Shown in pieces: positions 8,279 to 16,995 of a stretch of DNA of 48,259 bases. Numbering within the stretch: position 1 is the first letter of the stretch; every line of letters starts with the position of its first letter. The DNA is from Rhizobium sp. Root1220 (GTDB lineage Bacteria > Pseudomonadota > Alphaproteobacteria > Rhizobiales > Rhizobiaceae). A model generated the notes under the pieces. The model worked only from the letters and a program-made list of their open reading frames with translations. It did not search any database and had not been told where the DNA came from. The stretch is from positions 63,477-111,735 of the forward strand of contig NZ_LMDG01000013.1 in assembly GCF_001426265.1 (NCBI RefSeq). The letters are read 5' to 3'. Position numbers and translations under genes: made by a program.

Positions 8279-9365
8279 GAAATGGAACTGGCAAAACACT
8301 GACTGGCCAAACTTCAGATACGACACCGCAAGCCTGATATCGTTGGAGCAGAAATTCTTGCAGTCCGCCGGCGAGGTTATCGGTGCTGTTCGACATTTCA
8401 ACGATGACGACAGCAACCAACTTCGCATTGAGTTGCTGAGCGACGAAGCGGTCAAGACCTCAGAGATTGAGGGGGAATTTCTGGACCGCGTGAGTGTCCA
8501 GTCATCACTCCGCCGGCAGTTCGGGCTAAACACTGATGATAGACAGATCCGCCCCCAAGAGCGGGGGATCGCCGAGATGATGGCGGATGTCTATCGAAGT
8601 TGGCATAGGCCGCTGTGTCATGAGGGACTGTTCCACTGGCATTCAATGCTGATGGCCGGAAACCGATATATTGAAACGGTTGGTGCTTACCGCACGCATG
8701 AAGACGCCATGCAGATTGTATCGGGTCGATTGGACAAACCCACTATCCACTTCGAGGCTCCCCCATCTCGCCAGGTTGCCGCTGAGATGGAGACCTTCAG
8801 CACATGGTTCAATCAATCCGCGCTTCAAGCTTTGACGCGCGCCGCGGTAGGACACCTTTACTTTGAAAGCATACATCCATTTGAGGATGGCAACGGCCGA
8901 ATTGGACGCGCGCTCGCCGAGAAATCCCTAGCGCAAAACATAGGGCAGCCAAGCCTCATTTCACTCGCCTTCACAATCGAGAAGCGCCGGAAGGCCTATT
9001 ACTCAGAGCTTGAGCGGCACCAGCGCACGCTTGATATCACCGACTGGGTCATTTTCTTTTCAGAAACTATCCTGGATGCTCAACAGGCGACGCTTGAGCG
9101 CGTAGATTTCTTCATCCAAAAAGCAAAGTTCTATGATCGTTTTCGGGACAAGCTGAACGAGCGGCAAGAAAAGGTAGTAGCGCGCATCTTCAAGGAAGGC
9201 ACGGCTGGCTTCAAGGGAGGTCTAAGTGCCGAAAACTATATCTCGATCACAGATACATCCCGCGCTACAGCAACACGCGACCTTCAGCAACTCGTGGAGA
9301 TCGGTGCACTGACGCGTACGGGTGAACGTCGGCATACTCGGTACTCACTGTCATTGCAGAAATAA
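8277..9365 (+). CDS. Fic-family protein AMP-transferase (class II, with wHTH tail)
   Basis: A 362-residue protein. Residues 1-80 are a DUF4172-like N-terminal domain containing TSEIEG (61-66), the inhibitory [ST]xxxE[GN] motif that blocks ATP binding. The Fic core carries HPFEDGNGRIGR (200-211), with all catalytic residues kept. The last 60 residues (STARRDLQQLVEIGAL-like text) form a winged helix. Fic enzymes usually transfer AMP to a hydroxyl on a target protein in the cytoplasm; the target is unknown. ATG 8277 sits within an operator-like repeat. No antitoxin gene is adjacent, as expected for a self-inhibited class II protein. Confidence 0.9.
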   Translation: MKWNWQNTDWPNFRYDTASLISLEQKFLQSAGEVIGAVRHFNDDDSNQLRIELLSDEAVKTSEIEGEFLDRVSVQSSLRRQFGLNTDDRQIRPQERGIAEMMADVYRSWHRPLCHEGLFHWHSMLMAGNRYIETVGAYRTHEDAMQIVSGRLDKPTIHFEAPPSRQVAAEMETFSTWFNQSALQALTRAAVGHLYFESIHPFEDGNGRIGRALAEKSLAQNIGQPSLISLAFTIEKRRKAYYSELERHQRTLDITDWVIFFSETILDAQQATLERVDFFIQKAKFYDRFRDKLNERQEKVVARIFKEGTAGFKGGLSAENYISITDTSRATATRDLQQLVEIGALTRTGERRHTRYSLSLQK

Positions 9366-9537
9366 TTCGCTACCACTCCAATGAACACCACCAAAGTCAT
9401 TATCTAGGCGAACGGCTGTTCGAGTCCTTTCAAGGCGAAGCACAATCGAGCGACCGGTATTAAGTTACTGCTATTTATATAAAAAATGAAATTGCCACAT
9501 AAAGATCGGCCGGCAATACGCCCGACGTGCAAAAGGC

Positions 9538-10158
9538 CTACGGCCCCCCGCTCCGCCCGGGCAACAAGCCGATGAACCTGTCGAACAGCGGTAAATCATA
9601 GCGACGGGGATTGGCCGTCATCTCGATCGAGGGAAGCATTCCCGGAAGTCCCCAGATCAGCCTCTCCGGCATCACCTTCGCGATCGTCTCATACCACCGC
9701 ACCAGCGAGTTGTGCAGCCGAAGATGCAGGCCGAAATTCGGCCGCGGTCTGGCTGTGTCGCGATCCCGCTGCTGTTGGGCGAGCAGAGGATCGATCGTCT
9801 TGAACATGTAGCGATCGGCAAAACCAAGCCGGCGGTCACTAACAGCTGCTCGTGAAAACTCTAGCTGGGAAAGCCAATCGGCCTCCTGTGCCTCGCCGAC
9901 TTGCCAGAGCGCCCAGATGAAATGCAGTTTCAGCGGATCTGTGTCGCAAACAGCAAGACCTTTGGCTCGCTCCATCGCAACAGCGTCGGACCATCGTTTT
10001 GCATTCCACTCCGTCCAAAGGCGGGCCGCTTCACTCGGGTCAGCATGCCGGTCCGGACGCTTCTCCGGGTAGCTTTCCTTAATAAGATATTCGCCAGCGC
10101 GTTGGTGGCACCAAGTTGTTTTACCGGCCGCGCTGATGCCCTCGACGACGATGATCAT
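9538..10158 (-). CDS. P-loop kinase-like NTPase
   Basis: A 206-residue protein starting MIIVVEGISAAGKTTWCHQ; GISAAGKT is a Walker A loop placed as in thymidylate-type and other small-molecule kinases. VCDTDPLKLHF could hold the second acidic motif, and DRRLGFADRYMF resembles a lid. Substrate not recognisable. I start at ATG 10158 since the conserved strand begins there; the open frame continues upstream to 10425 without homology and overlaps the promoter zone of the divergent gene. The start has only a weak GGGGAC upstream. No partner gene follows. Confidence 0.6.
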   Translation of the reverse strand: MIIVVEGISAAGKTTWCHQRAGEYLIKESYPEKRPDRHADPSEAARLWTEWNAKRWSDAVAMERAKGLAVCDTDPLKLHFIWALWQVGEAQEADWLSQLEFSRAAVSDRRLGFADRYMFKTIDPLLAQQQRDRDTARPRPNFGLHLRLHNSLVRWYETIAKVMPERLIWGLPGMLPSIEMTANPRRYDLPLFDRFIGLLPGRSGGP

Positions 10159-10507
10159 GCTGACTTTGTCCCCGTCCGGAAAAATGTGATAAAAGTTCGA
10201 GGGTTTTGTCGCAAAAATTTCAATTCTGCAACGTCGCAAAACTCTGACGCAAAACCGAAAGATAACTCGGGGACTTATGCGATAGGTGAGCGGCGGCTTT
10301 CTTCCAAGATGGAGTCTCGTCCAGCTTGAGATTGACAAGTAAAAGGCTTCTGCGCACAATTGGTGCTCGGTAGATACAGCCTGCTGCTTGCGCCCCGTTG
10401 GGGTACGGTGAATGTATCGAGCCACTTATGGCTCCCTTTGCCCGAACGAACGGGTCAGCAACGCAAGCCCCTGACGCTCTCCGGTCGTTTATGCAAAGGA
10501 TCATCTC
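10159..10507. other. divergent intergenic region
   Basis: Holds the promoters of the P-loop gene (left) and the Lon-domain gene (right). Two small dyads are visible: CCCC/GGGG at 10393-10403 and GAGCCA/TGGCTC at 10419-10434. AAAGGA at about 10496-10501 is the ribosome site of the next gene. No small gene seen. Confidence 0.45.
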
Positions 10508-11326
10508 ATGCGCGATTTCCGCGATGCCAAAGCTATGGCGAAAACGCTACGTGAAGCGCTTCACGCTAAATCTGTCACCTTCACCAACAGTGAGAGCCAG
10601 GAGCTCATTGCTCGAATTCTTGGCTATCGAGACTGGAACGTATTGGCCGCAAGGATCCAAGCGACCCAGTCGTCGACAACCTCGGCCCAGGCTAGCACGC
10701 CTCCAGTCGGGGTAAACATTCCCATCGTTCCTATGCGGGACATGGTCCTGTTTCCGCACATGATCTCGCGGATTTTTGTTGCGCGCGACAAAACTCGGCA
10801 AGCCGTGGAACACGCTCTCGCTGGTGATCGGCACGTTATCATTGTCGCCCAGAGGCACAGTGCCGACGATCGTCCCACCACTCTTGATGCCCTTCATCCG
10901 GTGGGCGTCATAGCAAACGTGGTCGATCGTCAAACTCAGGCGGACGGGGCTCTCAAGGTCACCGTCTGTGGGCTTCAGCGAACAGGCATCGTCCGCCTTA
11001 CCGTTGGCGAGTTCCTGGCGGCGGAGGTGACGCCGATTGAAGAACAAGGTGGCCAGTCGAAGGAGGCCGCCGCTCTTTCGAATGCAGTTCTCGATGCCTA
11101 TCAGACCTACGCCGATGTTGATTTTTCCGCGCTTCCGCCAGGATCCAAAGCCCGTTTCGGCCTGCCTTCGATCGGCGATCCGAGCCTGTTGGCTGACACA
11201 GTCGCCCCGTTGCTATCGACCAGTATCGAGCACAAGCAGAAACTCCTGGAAACCAGTGACGTGGTGACTCGACTCAAAAGACTCATCGAGTTGATGAGCG
11301 TTGGTCGCCCTAAAGCTGTCGCCTAA
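10508..11326 (+). CDS. Lon substrate-binding-domain protein with N-terminal glyoxalase-superfamily-like domain
   Basis: A 272-residue fusion. Residues 1-50 (MRDFRDAKAMAKTLREAL, then GYRDWNVLAARI) match the short domain that precedes several rhizobial proteins and is labelled glyoxalase-superfamily-like. Residues about 68-265 match the N-terminal LON substrate-binding (PUA-like) domain: VPMRDMVLFPHMISRIFVARD, later LIELMS. The ATPase and Ser/Lys protease domains of Lon are absent, so it cannot degrade proteins alone; it might bind Lon substrates or act as an adaptor (inference). ATG 10508 has AAAGGA upstream. A perfect hairpin 12 bases after the stop probably ends the transcript. Confidence 0.75.
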   Translation: MRDFRDAKAMAKTLREALHAKSVTFTNSESQELIARILGYRDWNVLAARIQATQSSTTSAQASTPPVGVNIPIVPMRDMVLFPHMISRIFVARDKTRQAVEHALAGDRHVIIVAQRHSADDRPTTLDALHPVGVIANVVDRQTQADGALKVTVCGLQRTGIVRLTVGEFLAAEVTPIEEQGGQSKEAAALSNAVLDAYQTYADVDFSALPPGSKARFGLPSIGDPSLLADTVAPLLSTSIEHKQKLLETSDVVTRLKRLIELMSVGRPKAVA

Positions 11327-11337
11327 ATACTGAAAGG

Positions 11338-11365
11338 GAGCATCCAGCCGTTGCGCTGGATGCTC
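11338..11365 (+). terminator. perfect 11-bp hairpin after the Lon-domain gene
   Basis: GAGCATCCAGC, 6-base loop, GCTGGATGCTC, 12 bases past the stop codon. No T-run follows, so termination is likely but not certain. Confidence 0.55.
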
Positions 11366-11421
11366 GATCCCGCTGCAAGATTTATTACCCGAAGACGGTT
11401 GGAAAGCCGGGAGCGCCTTCA

Positions 11422-11682
11422 CTGCCGGAGAAGGTGGGCATCCTGCTATATGTCAAATCGTGCGTGACAGGTGATGAGCGCAGCTATGTCCTGGATTATG
11501 AGCGCAGGTTTCCGCAGTTCCCGCATGAGGCGACCAGTGACTAGTTCTTCTCGGAGGAACAGTTTGAAGCATACAGAGCGCTAGGCTTCCACGCTATGGA
11601 TCGCGCCCTCACAAGTTCAGACGGGAGTACTCGCTGGAGAGCTGCTCTCGACAAACTCATTTCTTGTATCGTCAAGCCCTAG
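11422..11682 (+). pseudogene. gene remnant with an internal stop, possibly patatin-type phospholipase C-terminus
   Basis: The frame reads LPEKVGILLYVKSCVTGDE, then YERRFPQFPHEATSD, a TAG at a position where relatives have Gln, then FFSEEQFEAYRALG, ending at a TAG at 11680-11682. The PxFPHxxTxDQFFxExQFExYRxLG pattern is one I associate with the C-terminal part of patatin-like phospholipases in proteobacteria; this assignment is from memory and uncertain. The N-terminus is missing and the internal stop shows decay. Confidence 0.4.
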
Positions 11683-12177
11683 CATATGTCTGTATCGGTG
11701 GCTGCAAGCCCCGCAACCAAACAGATTAAATTCAGAGGCTTATGCGGCTCGTTCGCAGGTCGCAGGTTCATATCCTTTCAACAACTTCGCTCAGCATAAC
11801 TATTAGCATTCAACCGAGCTTCACAGAAATTGCCTTTCGGAATCCGTTTATGTTTCGGTGGAGCCCGGATATGCCCCGGGCTAGCCACCCCGGGGTTATG
11901 CGGTCGTACGCTTGAACAGGTATAGCTTTCGAAGACCATCCCACCGACGATTGCCCGGATGGATGGCAGCTTCGGTGATAGGTTGCCGTCTGAAGGTTTG
12001 ATCGAAGACAGGATGAGTCGGATAAATCTGGCCAAGCGCATGTTGTCCGCAAGCTTACTATGCCGATGGGCCGAGTCATTCCCGCTATCCATTTTATAAG
12101 GAGGTCAATCGACGCCCGAATCTGCGAAATCGTGTTGAGTCACGCGCGTAGCTCTGCCACCTTCCAGGGTCGGCGGT
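11683..12177. other. non-coding stretch with relic sequence
   Basis: No gene supported. A GC-rich hairpin CCCCGGG/CCCGGGG lies at 11874-11895. Around 11745-11775 and 12150-12195 the text resembles decayed tRNA 3' arms (GGTCGCAGGTTC and GGTCGGCGGTTC), but neither can fold into a whole tRNA. Confidence 0.4.
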
Positions 12178-12447
12178 TCAGATCCCATCAAGACCATAAG
12201 GCCTCCCTAAGGCTCTCGGGTGCTTATTACCTATCGATGGGGCGTAGGCGTCATTATAAATGGCGGTGAAGTCATCCCCGCAAAACATCACGATCTGCAC
12301 ACCCGACGGAATTACGATGTCAACCGCACACTTCAATTGGGGCGGCCACGACGACATCGGTCCAAGGCTGGTGTTTGCCCAGTCGTGGTTGCGAATAATG
12401 TCAGCCATCGAGCCGTGATCGGGGGTGGCCGGATCGTGATTGTGCAT
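12178..12447 (-). pseudogene. N-terminal fragment of a PAS-type sensor histidine kinase
   Basis: From ATG 12447, with GAGAGGG upstream, the product reads ADIIRNHDWANTSLGPMSSW, then PQLKCAVDIVIPSG and GDDFTAIYNDAYAPSIGNKHP, then ALGRP. This is the conserved opening of a group of soluble sensor kinases that begin with a PAS-like domain (DWSATPLGP...WP...FYNDAY). After ALGRPY the match ends and a stop follows five codons later. The rest of the sensor and the kinase domain are gone. Confidence 0.65.
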
Positions 12448-12853
12448 TGAAAGCCCTCTCGCCCTCCATTTATTTGAGAGCTTTCCGATCAGCAAGTCAA
12501 CGCTTATCAAGGCGAAAATTTTCGGCAGTTTCGAGCGTAAAGCCCATTTGCTACATGGTGTTAGCGCAACAGGCCGTCCGGGTGACGGATCGGGGATTGG
12601 GTTATGCTCAAGCCATGGGTTGGATGGAGAACTCGGCTCGCGGACCGTACTGTCCAACAAGGACTCCCTTCGATCCTCGCAAAACTCAAATCCCCTTCCG
12701 CGACCGGTTTCATCAAAATGCAAAGGGCATGTTGCATAAACCACAGCCATCATTGAAGTTTTTTGAAAGGCAAATATAAGATCAATGCGGCTCTTCCCGG
12801 ACGTTGGGCGCCATCGATTTCAATATGCGCCGAGCATCTTACGGAAGACGAAC
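12448..12853. other. intergenic region before the KaiC operon
   Basis: No gene supported on either strand. It should contain the promoters of the truncated kinase (left) and the KaiC operon (right). A T-rich run TTGAAGTTTTTTGAAAGG (12751-12768) lies about 90 bases before the KaiC start. Confidence 0.4.
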
Positions 12854-14296
12854 ATGCCCAAACAGAAGAAATCTACTGTCGTTAGCACCGGGATTGCCGG
12901 ATTGAACGAAATCCTGCGCGGAGGCCTTCCTGCATCAAACCTTTACATGCTTCAGGGGGCGCCGGGATCGGGCAAGACCACGGCCGCGCTGCAGTTTTTG
13001 CGCGCGGGCGTCGAGGCTGGAGAGAGCTGCATCTATGTGACGCTGTCTCAAACGGCTGCAGAGCTCGAGGCCATCGCGGTGTCGCACGGCTGGACCCTTG
13101 ATGGTATCCGGGTCGAAGAGATGTCAACCTCAGGCACTGTAAATGAAGCCGACGACCAGAGTATATTCCTGACCGCGGATCTGCGGCTGGACGAAACGCG
13201 GAAAGCCATCGAAGCGGCAATCGAGGAGCACAAGCCTCGCCGTCTCGTCTATGATTCACTCCTCGAAATCCGGCTGATCACAGGTGATAGTCCACGCTTT
13301 CGCCGTGAATTGATCGGCTTCAAATCTTTCCTTGCGAAGCGGAACGTCGTCGCGCTGTTGCTCGATACCCAGACGCCCGGCTACGACCGCAGCGGCGAGG
13401 AGGTCGAGGGGCTCGCCCACGGCGTTATCCGGTTCGACAAGGCGCTGGAGGAATATGGTGGCGTGCGTCGCCGTATAGAAGTCTCCAAGATGCGCGGTGT
13501 GCCGATCGCTGATGGTTATCACGATATGGCAATCCGTGAAGGGCAGGGGGTCGTCGTTTTTCCACGTATCATGTCCAGCGCCGCCGTAGAAACGGCCAAG
13601 CCGCAGTTGATCAAGTCCGGTGTCGCCGAGCTCGACGAGATGTTCGGCGGTGGCCAGGAGGCCGGGACCACGACGCTCGTCATCGGACAGTCAGGTACCG
13701 GTAAATCGACCATGTCGTCCCTCTATGCCACCGCGGCGCTCGAACGGGGTGAGAGTGTCGCGCTCTTCCTGTTCGAGGAGCGGTTGGAAACTTTCTTCCG
13801 TCGTTCTGAAGGCTTGGGCATGGAACTCAGGCAGTTCCACAAGGACGGCAAGCTCATCCTGCGGGACTTCAATCCCAACGAAATCTCCCCTGGCGAGTTC
13901 GGCCAGATTGTTCAGGACGCCGTCACGCAAAACAAGTCGCGGGTCGTGGTCATCGACAGTCTGACAGGTTATCTGAACTCCTTGCCGCATCGTGAGAAAG
14001 CGGTTCGCGACATCCAGTCGCTGCTGAAGTACCTCGCCCGCTCTGGTGTCCTAACGATGTTGATCGTTGCTCAGCATGGTCTGATCGGCCAAAATGTCGG
14101 CATCGATGTGGATGTAAGTTTCCTTGGTGATACCGTACTCCTGCTGCGCATCATGGAGCACGAAGGGCGCCTTCGCCGAAACATCACCGTGGTCAAGAAG
14201 CGTCACGGTCCCCACGATCTCAATATCCGTGAGCTGATCATAGAAAGCGGAGGCGTCAGCGTCGTCGCTTACAATCCTCTCCCGGACCCGAAATGA
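12854..14296 (+). CDS. kaiC: KaiC-type double RecA-domain ATPase
   Basis: A 480-residue protein with two RecA/KaiC domains. CI has Walker A GAPGSGKT (residues 35-42) and CII has GQSGTGKS about 245 residues later; EERLETFFRR follows in CII. In cyanobacterial KaiC two neighbouring residues (Ser431, Thr432) are phosphorylated; here the aligned positions are Ser422 and Phe423 (DVDVSFLGDTV), so only one acceptor remains. Such proteins in non-cyanobacteria are linked to stress or daily timing, often with a kinase partner. I start at ATG 12854 (GGAAG upstream), since an earlier in-frame ATG at 12785 adds unconserved residues. It overlaps the kinase gene by ATGA. Confidence 0.85.
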   Translation: MPKQKKSTVVSTGIAGLNEILRGGLPASNLYMLQGAPGSGKTTAALQFLRAGVEAGESCIYVTLSQTAAELEAIAVSHGWTLDGIRVEEMSTSGTVNEADDQSIFLTADLRLDETRKAIEAAIEEHKPRRLVYDSLLEIRLITGDSPRFRRELIGFKSFLAKRNVVALLLDTQTPGYDRSGEEVEGLAHGVIRFDKALEEYGGVRRRIEVSKMRGVPIADGYHDMAIREGQGVVVFPRIMSSAAVETAKPQLIKSGVAELDEMFGGGQEAGTTTLVIGQSGTGKSTMSSLYATAALERGESVALFLFEERLETFFRRSEGLGMELRQFHKDGKLILRDFNPNEISPGEFGQIVQDAVTQNKSRVVVIDSLTGYLNSLPHREKAVRDIQSLLKYLARSGVLTMLIVAQHGLIGQNVGIDVDVSFLGDTVLLLRIMEHEGRLRRNITVVKKRHGPHDLNIRELIIESGGVSVVAYNPLPDPK

Positions 14297-15336
14297 ATGA
14301 CGTCCCGGTCGATAGCGAGCTGGACTGGGTGCTCGTCCTTGCTCCGTTTCGCAAGGACGCCGATTACGTCGCTGCTTTCCTTCGAGAGCAGAAGATCGAT
14401 GTCAAGGCCGCCAAGGTCGACGGGGAGCTGGTCGAACATCTCGCTTTATCTCCTGGCATCATCGTCATTACCCACGAGGCCCTTAACCCACAGGTTATCA
14501 TACGGATTACAACGCATCTCGCGGAGCAGCCCGACTGGTCGGAAGTCCCGATTATCGTCCTTTTGGAGCGGACAGCGCCGATTGAACGGATCCGCAACCA
14601 ATTGCTGACTTCATGGCCGGGCTCGCGTCTTTTGTTTTACACCCGTCCCATCGCGCCATTGGAACTCGTGAACGGCATTCAATCAAATCTGCTGGTGCGG
14701 TTGCGCCAACGCCAGGTCCGCGATTCCATCGAGCGAGAGCGCGAACTGCGGCTGGAGCTCAATCACCGGGTCAAGAATATCCTGGCGAGCGTCACCTCGA
14801 TCTTCCAGATGACACGGCGCGGCGCCACCTCCGTCGAGGGGTTGGCAAGCGATTTTGCCGGTCGGCTTCACGCGCTATCGAACGTCCACAGCGCCGTCTT
14901 TGAAGCCGGCGGCGAGGAGGTTTCGCTTTCAGCCGCCATTGACCTGACGGTCTCTCCCTACAATAGCGCCGGCGTTAGTCGCATCAATGTCAGCGGGCCG
15001 GATATCGTTGTTAGCCGGGACGCCGGCATAACGATCGCGCTGTGCCTGCACGAGCTGATCACGAACGCCATAAAGTATGGCGCGCTTTCGCACCCCGATG
15101 GGCACGTTGAACTTCTGTGGTCTGTTGCCACAAACGGCAATTCCGAACTCTCTCTGAGCTGGACGGAAGTCGGGGGACCGTCTGTCCAAGAACCGACGCG
15201 GCAGGGTTATGGTACGCGATATGTGCGCTCCGCCCTAGGATCGTTGTTCGGCACGGTTCCAGAAATCATCTTTGCTCCCGATGGCTTTCGCTTGTCAGTG
15301 AGCGGGTCGCTGGCTCGCGTTATAGCACGACAATAG
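14293..15336 (+). CDS. HWE-family histidine kinase with N-terminal receiver-like domain, partner of KaiC
   Basis: A 347-residue soluble protein. Residues 10-130 look like a receiver-fold domain (WVLVLAPFRKDADYVAAFL, then PIIVLLERTAPIERI) without the usual acidic pocket, so probably a pseudo-receiver. ELRLELNHRVKNIL holds the phospho-acceptor (His about 158), followed by HELITNAIKYGALS (N box) and GYGTRYVRSALG. These define HWE/HisKA_2 kinases of Rhizobiales. No membrane segment. It overlaps kaiC by four bases, indicating translational coupling and a joint role. No response regulator gene is next to it. Confidence 0.8.
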   Translation: MNDVPVDSELDWVLVLAPFRKDADYVAAFLREQKIDVKAAKVDGELVEHLALSPGIIVITHEALNPQVIIRITTHLAEQPDWSEVPIIVLLERTAPIERIRNQLLTSWPGSRLLFYTRPIAPLELVNGIQSNLLVRLRQRQVRDSIERERELRLELNHRVKNILASVTSIFQMTRRGATSVEGLASDFAGRLHALSNVHSAVFEAGGEEVSLSAAIDLTVSPYNSAGVSRINVSGPDIVVSRDAGITIALCLHELITNAIKYGALSHPDGHVELLWSVATNGNSELSLSWTEVGGPSVQEPTRQGYGTRYVRSALGSLFGTVPEIIFAPDGFRLSVSGSLARVIARQ

Positions 15337-15628
15337 TTTGTGAGATCCATCAATCATGGATTGAAATGGCCCTCCTGTAACACCTTGAAAGATAAAACAG
15401 TTTTGTTTGGATCAATCTGTCTTTCTGCGGCCGCGTCATCGCGACCATGAGGGAAATGCTAGCCGCAGCCTAAGCCTTCACTCCAGGAGAGCCTGGCCCT
15501 CCCGAGGCTTTTGCAGATGAATGCCTGAAACTGCCCGCCGGATCCTCGCTTCCATGAACAGATGAGTGATATTGACTGGCCGTCGGTTCGAGACATTTAA
15601 ACGCGTCCCAACTGCAACTCGCCCAAAG

Positions 15629-16268
15629 TTATTTCTTCGAGCCAGCCTTCGGCCTAGGTTGATACAGACGCCGTTTGACCTTCGAGCGTAGAGCATTGCG
15701 CAGATCTTTGTCTGCGGTTGAAAGGTCGAAACATTCCGGATCAAAGTAGCCACCGCACCACCAAATGGTTTCAGCATATTCTGGATCCTCCCGATCGGCG
15801 ATGATCTCCAGGAAACGCTCATATCCCGATACGCCACCAACATCTTCGGGCGGTCGCGCCCTTTTCGCCGGCGACGCAACTCCCGTGTTTGGCCGTAGCG
15901 GCGAGCGTCAAGAACTCCTCGACCTCAACGGTGTGTCGCCAGCCATCCCCGAAATCATAGTGGTAACTGAAGACGGCACCTTGCTCGAAGTCCAGTAAAC
16001 GCACCTCGCTCTGGTCGAACACCCGAGGATCGTCGTCGGTCGCATCCTCCGTCAGGATCTCGACGTCGCCATACCGGAGGCCACCGATGCGGAATTCATA
16101 GAGATGATAATTCCACCAGGTGAATGCTGCCTGAATACCGAGATGCAGATGCTCCAGGTTCCAATGCACAGGCAGGACCAATCGGCGCCAGACGTCCGGC
16201 TGGATCTCATCCATGGAAACTCTGACTTGCACGGCGTTTGCGGGTTTGAACATGGCACGAATGAACAA
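15629..16268 (-). pseudogene. plasmid pRiA4b ORF-3-like protein, one-base frameshift
   Basis: The N-terminal part reads VRVSMDEIQPDVWRRLVLP, then FTWWNYHLYEFRIGG and YHYDFGDGWRHTVEVEE, a clear PRiA4_ORF3 domain (named after a gene on the Agrobacterium pRiA4b plasmid; function unknown). After SCVAGE the frame breaks. Deleting one base of the four-T run at 15862-15865 restores RARPPEDVGGVSGYE, ERFLEIIADREDPEYAETI and WWCGGYFDPECFDL, to a stop at 15629. The protein would then be about 213 residues. The indel in a homopolymer may be real or a sequencing error. Confidence 0.8.
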
Positions 16269-16405
16269 GGTCAGGCAGCGATCGTCAAGAAGGCGCTCAA
16301 TTGTGACACCGTATTCGAACTGGATCGTCCTTCACGGCATCTCTGCCGGCTTGTGCAGCCCTCGAAGCTTACTATCTCTGGTGTAACCCCAACTGGAGCA
16401 TCGCC

Positions 16406-16582
16406 ATGGACCGAAACGCGGCCGAAATGCTGTCGGAATTCTATATTGAAATTCTTCCGCCGGACCGCGATGAAACTCGTGCACCGGATGCAACGACATG
16501 TCCGTGCTGTCGAAGGTTACGTCCGGCCTCGAGCATGGATGACGATGGCTGCGGGATCTGCGACGAATGCCTGGCACCATGA
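16406..16582 (+). CDS. 58-residue zinc-ribbon-like small protein
   Basis: ATG 16406 with TGGAG 7 bases upstream. The sequence is acidic at the N-terminus and then has CPCC followed about 19 residues later by CGICDEC, a pattern for one zinc site (possible zinc ribbon or knuckle). The stop overlaps the next start as ATGA (16579-16582), so the two are probably co-translated. I do not recognise the family. Confidence 0.5.
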   Translation: MDRNAAEMLSEFYIEILPPDRDETRAPDATTCPCCRRLRPASSMDDDGCGICDECLAP

Positions 16583-16893
16583 ACGCCGTCGGCAAGAAAC
16601 CTCCATTAATTCAGGCGATGTTCGAAGACGCGCTTGCGAAATTGCCGGACGGTTATGTCGACGGACATTTTGGAAATCGACCATGGGGCGTGACCGTCAA
16701 GCGGTCGGAGGATGGCAAACGCACATGGCTCTATGGCGAGGAGCTTAGCGGAACCGATATCGTCAGCTTCAACCTCTATCGACTGGCTGGACCTGGATCG
16801 ATGCTGAAGCCGTGCGAAATGTCCTCTGCCAAGGTGATCGAATTCGTTCTCGGTTTCGTGCCTAGTCCGGCGAAAGCCGCGTCGCGTTCATAG
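16579..16893 (+). CDS. conserved hypothetical protein, second gene of the pair
   Basis: A 104-residue protein (MNAVGKKPPLIQAMFEDALA; later GNRPWGVTVKRSEDGKRTW and GEELSGTDIVSFNLYRL). I place the start at ATG 16579 because of the ATGA overlap with the zinc-ribbon gene; an ATG at 16567 is also in frame. No signal peptide or membrane segment. The middle reads like a small beta-rich domain carrying a charged hairpin. Function unknown. An inverted repeat 28 bases past the stop could end the transcript. Confidence 0.6.
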   Translation: MNAVGKKPPLIQAMFEDALAKLPDGYVDGHFGNRPWGVTVKRSEDGKRTWLYGEELSGTDIVSFNLYRLAGPGSMLKPCEMSSAKVIEFVLGFVPSPAKAASRS

Positions 16894-16921
16894 TGGCCAA
16901 AAAATGAGCACAGGATCTACA

Positions 16922-16954
16922 CTGCATTGCAGCAAGTACACGGCTGCACTGCAA
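16922..16954. repeat. inverted repeat between the hypothetical gene and the sRNA
   Basis: CTGCATTGCAGC and its near inverse, 9-base loop, 6 plus 4 base pairs around one mismatch. It could be a weak terminator for the gene to the left or an operator for the sRNA to the right. Confidence 0.4.
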
Positions 16955-16995
16955 TCTGAGCGCTGGCAGTCGGTGCAGCCTCTGATATCTTCACC

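Noticed and set aside
9538..10425. 295-codon version of the P-loop protein
   Set aside because: The first 89 residues have no homology and cover the promoter zone; the P-loop strand starts at ATG 10158.
11740..12200. Two tRNA-like 3' arms (GGTCGCAGGTTC near 11757 and GGTCGGCGGTTC near 12168)
   Set aside because: Neither has an acceptor stem, D arm or anticodon arm that pairs; at best decayed attachment-site relics.
12178..12753. 191-codon version of the PAS kinase fragment
   Set aside because: The first 102 residues are unlike the family; the conserved opening starts at ATG 12447 with its own ribosome site.
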